Shown here in pieces: positions 7,037 through 10,268 of a stretch of DNA of 10,268 nucleotides. Within the stretch, counting starts at the first letter, position 1. Every line of letters begins with the position of its first letter. A program made the position numbers and the translations under genes. Origin of the DNA: Cephalothrix spiralis (Eukaryota > Nemertea > Palaeonemertea > Archinemertea > Cephalotrichidae); the NCBI GenBank assembly GCA_032353305.1, contig JAUCNG010411803.1, forward strand, positions 1 to 10,268, read 5' to 3'. Below the pieces are notes generated by a model. It searched no databases. It was not told the origin of the DNA and saw only the letters and a list, made by a program, of their open reading frames with translations.

Positions 7037-9397
7037 TTAACCATGAGACATTTTTAATTCTTCTAATCCCATCCTTCCACGATGCCTCCAAATTCTATAT
7101 CGAGCCAAGTCTTTTCTTGTTACAATTCCTGTCACTTGATTATGATCACTGACAACGACTAAATGTCTAAGGCCAACACCTCTAAAAAGTTTGAAAATTC
7201 GTGGCAAAGATGTCGTTTCCAGAATCATATAAGGGGCAGGGTTCATAAACATTGTCATATCAATTAAACACTCAAGATCATATGCAGTTAATTCTATCTT
7301 ATCAATAGTTGGAAACCTGGGATAAGACTCCCGGAATGTTTCAGGTTTAATTGTTGCAGCCATTATTCTTCCTTCCTCTGTGTTAACAAATACTTTATAT
7401 TTAAGTAAAACAATCAATTGAGTTCGTAATATTAATCCTTTAAATGTTCCAAATGTAAGACTTTCATGATCATCAGGGTCAAACTCATCAACAACAGGAA
7501 AGCCATTATGATTGTCAGTTTTTAGAATATCAACAATTCTCTTTACCTTTTCAATAGTTCTTACAGTTACAACTGGATGACTCATAACCTCTGTTGCTAA
7601 AACATTGGATGATATTGGAGGGGCATCCCATAATAAAAGTGGAACACTTGATAACTGAATATGGATATCATATATGCCTTCATTAAAATAGTCTCCAACC
7701 CACTTGGCTACCATTATAATAATCATGAGGGGTAAACCAAATTGAATATTGCCTGTAGCTTCAATCATTATTACAGTTAAGCTTATAGTCATCCTCACAA
7801 CGCCACTTAAATTTGCTGCTGCTCCAAGTAAAGCATATTTACCAACATTTACCCATTTAGCACTGGGGAAAATATAACCAAGGAATGTACCAAATAATCT
7901 TCCCCAAGCAGCACCTGTCAAAATGCAGGGGATGAATAATCCACTTGGAACAGAAACTCCATATGTCCAACATGATAATACAAAATATGCAATGAAAAAT
8001 ACGCCAAGAGTTAAAGGAGTAAATGTTCCAGTGGGGTAATGGAATAACAATTTCACTGATGCCTCTGGAGTTTGGAAGAACAGAGAAGCCATTGAGTTAT
8101 ATTGATCATCATTGCAAAACACTTGCAAAGGGAATTCTACAGGGTTTTCAGCTCTACCTTGAGCTCTACAATCATTTACTAAGTAAATGGAAGCAAATCC
8201 AACAGTTGCAGTACATATCCCAACCAGTATAACTTCAAGTAATTGATGGAATTTGTTATAAACATGTTTCATTCTAAACATTGTTAATCTACAATTTATA
8301 AAGTTGAACAATGCACCCAATAGACCACCTATAACTCCCATCAGGATGAAAATTGGAATTTCTTGACCTTCATATTCAAGGTTATCAAATGTCCCAAAGT
8401 TGATAAGACCTGGATATGACATATCCCATGGATGACCATGGTAGTAGCTAAGAACTACATTAAGAGTAAAAGTTGATATCATGGAGCAAAAAAAGATTCG
8501 CCAAGTGAGAGACTGATTCCAAAAACTAGCACCTTCTTCTAAGCTAAATAATACACCACCGACTGGTGCACCAAAAGCAGCAGCAACCCCTGCAGCAGCT
8601 CCTCCTGATACAAAATCTCTTTTTTCTGTATCCGTGCGAAAGTATTCAAAGATTTTAAGATCCATCTTGAAGGATGTGGATCTACCTTGTGATACACCAG
8701 CAGCTATAACAGCTCCAGAGTGAATCATTGGTCCTTCCTTTCCAACAGCTAAACCGCCTGCAACTGAAAACAACACCCCAATTACTTTGCAAAACAATGT
8801 TTTTACTCTTACAACATGTGGAACTTTCACGCCATTTAAAAAACATTTTATTTGAGGAATTCCACTGCCAGCGGCAACAGATTCACCAAATACTACACAA
8901 CATCCAGCAATACAGACAAAGACAGCATTAAATGCTACCCAAATAACTAGTGGTATAATCAAACAATTCTGTTGAATACAGTCATCTACATAGTATGTAA
9001 CAATACCATATTTCAGAGATGACAAATATGCAACTCCAATGTCTATGATACAAGCCACTAACGCAGTAAAAACACCTATCAAAAACATAACAATCCATCT
9101 CGAGAAATCTTTGTGAACAATAAATTGGAATGATTGTGTTTTCTCATCTAGCTTATGCAGGTCATTTTCGCAAGTGTCATAGTCAAGACTTTCCAATTCT
9201 GCATTCAGTACTTTGTGACCAGGTAATTTCTGGTAAGCCTGAAATTCGTCATTGTTATTGTACTCATTGTATCCATCTTTTGAATCATAATCATAAGAGA
9301 CTGAAATATGTTTTGTACTCCTATTTCTTTTTCTAGAACTCGAAAAATCTGATATAAGAGGAGTATTTTCAGATTGTTCAGACATTTTGGTTGACAT
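7037..9397 (-). CDS. CLCN7: Lysosomal chloride/proton exchanger CLC-7, complete and intronless
   Basis: 786 codons, close to the human CLC-7 length of about 805, in one uninterrupted exon. CLC-7 is a 2Cl-/1H+ antiporter of late endosome and lysosome membranes, working with the beta subunit OSTM1 in vertebrates. The N-terminal tail holds an acidic dileucine-type sorting motif (E10-NTP-LI15) and the CLC-7-typical ESLDYD (69-74). The Cl- binding motif GSGIP is at 177-181. GKEGP has the gating glutamate E221, and SLEEGASFWNQ has the proton glutamate E288. The GLFIP motif is at 486-490 and the helix R region EGIYDIHIQ follows at 573-581. Two CBS domains follow (about 600-665 and 713-770, ending VTRKDLARYR). 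All key exchanger residues are present. The start is the first ATG after an in-frame TAA five codons upstream. Neighbouring TRPC exons are split, so the lack of introns suggests a retrogene, though it looks functional. Confidence 0.96.
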   Translation of the reverse strand: MSTKMSEQSENTPLISDFSSSRKRNRSTKHISVSYDYDSKDGYNEYNNNDEFQAYQKLPGHKVLNAELESLDYDTCENDLHKLDEKTQSFQFIVHKDFSRWIVMFLIGVFTALVACIIDIGVAYLSSLKYGIVTYYVDDCIQQNCLIIPLVIWVAFNAVFVCIAGCCVVFGESVAAGSGIPQIKCFLNGVKVPHVVRVKTLFCKVIGVLFSVAGGLAVGKEGPMIHSGAVIAAGVSQGRSTSFKMDLKIFEYFRTDTEKRDFVSGGAAAGVAAAFGAPVGGVLFSLEEGASFWNQSLTWRIFFCSMISTFTLNVVLSYYHGHPWDMSYPGLINFGTFDNLEYEGQEIPIFILMGVIGGLLGALFNFINCRLTMFRMKHVYNKFHQLLEVILVGICTATVGFASIYLVNDCRAQGRAENPVEFPLQVFCNDDQYNSMASLFFQTPEASVKLLFHYPTGTFTPLTLGVFFIAYFVLSCWTYGVSVPSGLFIPCILTGAAWGRLFGTFLGYIFPSAKWVNVGKYALLGAAANLSGVVRMTISLTVIMIEATGNIQFGLPLMIIIMVAKWVGDYFNEGIYDIHIQLSSVPLLLWDAPPISSNVLATEVMSHPVVTVRTIEKVKRIVDILKTDNHNGFPVVDEFDPDDHESLTFGTFKGLILRTQLIVLLKYKVFVNTEEGRIMAATIKPETFRESYPRFPTIDKIELTAYDLECLIDMTMFMNPAPYMILETTSLPRIFKLFRGVGLRHLVVVSDHNQVTGIVTRKDLARYRIWRHRGRMGLEELKMSHG

Positions 9398-10268
9398 GTC
9401 ATGTGCCTTTTAAATTTATGTGATATCATAAGATCACATGTCATTGTCAATCATGATGATCGATTTATTTGAATGATACCAAAAATTCTATCGAAATCAT
9501 ATTCATAAAAAAACTCGTACTCTAACGGTCCGAGTAAGTACAAGAACAGTAGTAGTAAACACATTTATTATGCACAAAGAAATAAATTTGATATATTTAA
9601 CATTAATATTACACACAAAATTGCAAGAATACCTGTTACGTGTCATTATCGGCGTTTGAAGTTTCATGTTTTTGAAGGACCTTACAAATATGATTGACAT
9701 GCCGTATTACCGTATGACGTCTATGTCGTTATTCAAAACATTATCGAATAATTTGTTTATAAAGAAAAATATATTGACTTTTGAATATGAGTTGTTTAAG
9801 TTAAATAATATTGATTGAAATTCGTGCTTTTTTTTCTTGTTTAGATATTTTATATCAAAAATATTAATGTCGTAAATAGTTTCGAAACCAGGTAAAAAAG
9901 AGGGCACTGTAGTAAAAATGGCGGCAAAATTTGGCAGACGTGTAAAAAAAGCATGGGCATTTTAAAAAAAACCTGAAATCAAATACAAGGTTAAGGAAGG
10001 TAAAAATATATCTTAAACTTTAGGTTTAAAAGTTAAAACAGGTTTTATTAAAAGTTTTCACTCTGACTCGAATTCAATCAAAAACAAAATTGAAATTTAA
10101 AGATTTTAATTTTTTAAATCATTTTCATTTCAATTGAAATTCGAATCCGATTTCATTTTCATTATCAATATTTCATTAATTATTTACTATTAGGCCATGA
10201 GAAGTCACACTTCAGTTTACCGTCCACCGCCCGGTAGTCCCCAAACTTGCCGACAAAATTTTCTATTA
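9398..10268. other. CLCN7 upstream region, no clear gene
   Basis: AT-rich sequence, presumed to hold the CLCN7 5' UTR and promoter on the minus strand. Small open frames on the minus strand (9503-9700, 9707-9907) look random. A T-rich possible acceptor (cttttttttcttgtttag) ends at 9844 on the plus strand and is followed by ccag/gtaaaa at about 9891, but the 47-nt interval has no supported partner exons. 10080-10180 is low-complexity AAATT/TTTCATT sequence including the 14-bp palindrome atttcaattgaaat (10127-10140). A short GC-richer patch lies at about 10218-10253. Confidence 0.55.
9915..9925 (+). promoter_or_regulatory. YY1/Pho-like site overlapping a tiny ATG frame
   Basis: AAAATGGCGGC matches the known consensus of the metazoan regulator YY1 (Pho in flies), which is often found just downstream of transcription starts. 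The same ATG opens a 15-residue frame (MAAKFGRRVKKAWAF, 9918-9965) in good start context. It could therefore also be the first coding exon of a plus-strand gene leaving the window, divergent from CLCN7. No further support is visible. Confidence 0.3.

Noticed and set aside
9205-9450. 81-codon minus-strand frame overlapping the CLCN7 start
   Set aside because: It is a shifted frame over the real CLCN7 N-terminus, whose own frame carries conserved CLC-7 motifs.
9503-9907. Two minus-strand frames upstream of CLCN7
   Set aside because: They are short, AT-driven composition without motifs; at most they are upstream frames in the 5' region.

Overview
The window looks like nuclear DNA from an invertebrate animal. 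It is AT-rich with large non-coding stretches, it has split genes with canonical GT-AG introns, and it carries several small inverted-repeat elements. Both recognisable proteins are animal families: a TRPC-type cation channel and the lysosomal chloride/proton exchanger CLC-7. The CLC-7 protein reads like an invertebrate, possibly arthropod, version, but I cannot fix the phylum from this sequence.

Layout, low to high coordinates; all firm coding sequence is on the minus strand. (1) 1-590: an open frame running off the window edge, preceded by a plausible splice acceptor. It resembles the N-terminal receiver-like (REC) domain of PDE8 cyclic-nucleotide phosphodiesterases; this is tentative. (2) 643-4749: four exons of a TRPC-family channel (4494-4749, 3563-3793, 2782-2853, 643-827). 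Their borders and phases fit together exactly and encode S1 to the start of S5. The ankyrin/TRP_2 N-terminus and the pore, S6 and TRP box are not in the window. (3) The introns hold repeats: a 358-bp hAT-like MITE with 32-bp perfect ends and an 8-bp target duplication (1005-1362), apparently nested in an older inverted-repeat element (about 880-1534), then a large imperfect foldback (about 1578-2211). (4) 4750-7036: no convincing gene. It holds a tRNA-Ser-like SINE relic (5178-5220) and a candidate MITE (6356-6790) containing a sharp hairpin. (5) 7037-9397: a complete, intronless CLCN7 gene of 786 codons. (6) 9398-10268: the upstream region of CLCN7, AT-rich, with a YY1-like ATGGCGGC site near 9915.

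The genes do not form an evident pathway. TRPC channels act at the plasma membrane, CLC-7 acts in lysosomes, and PDE8 hydrolyses cAMP. The most notable points are the uninterrupted CLCN7 frame beside a gene with many introns, which suggests a retrogene. The second is the TRPC gene that stops at S5 only 52 bp before an exon of apparently different type and incompatible phase.
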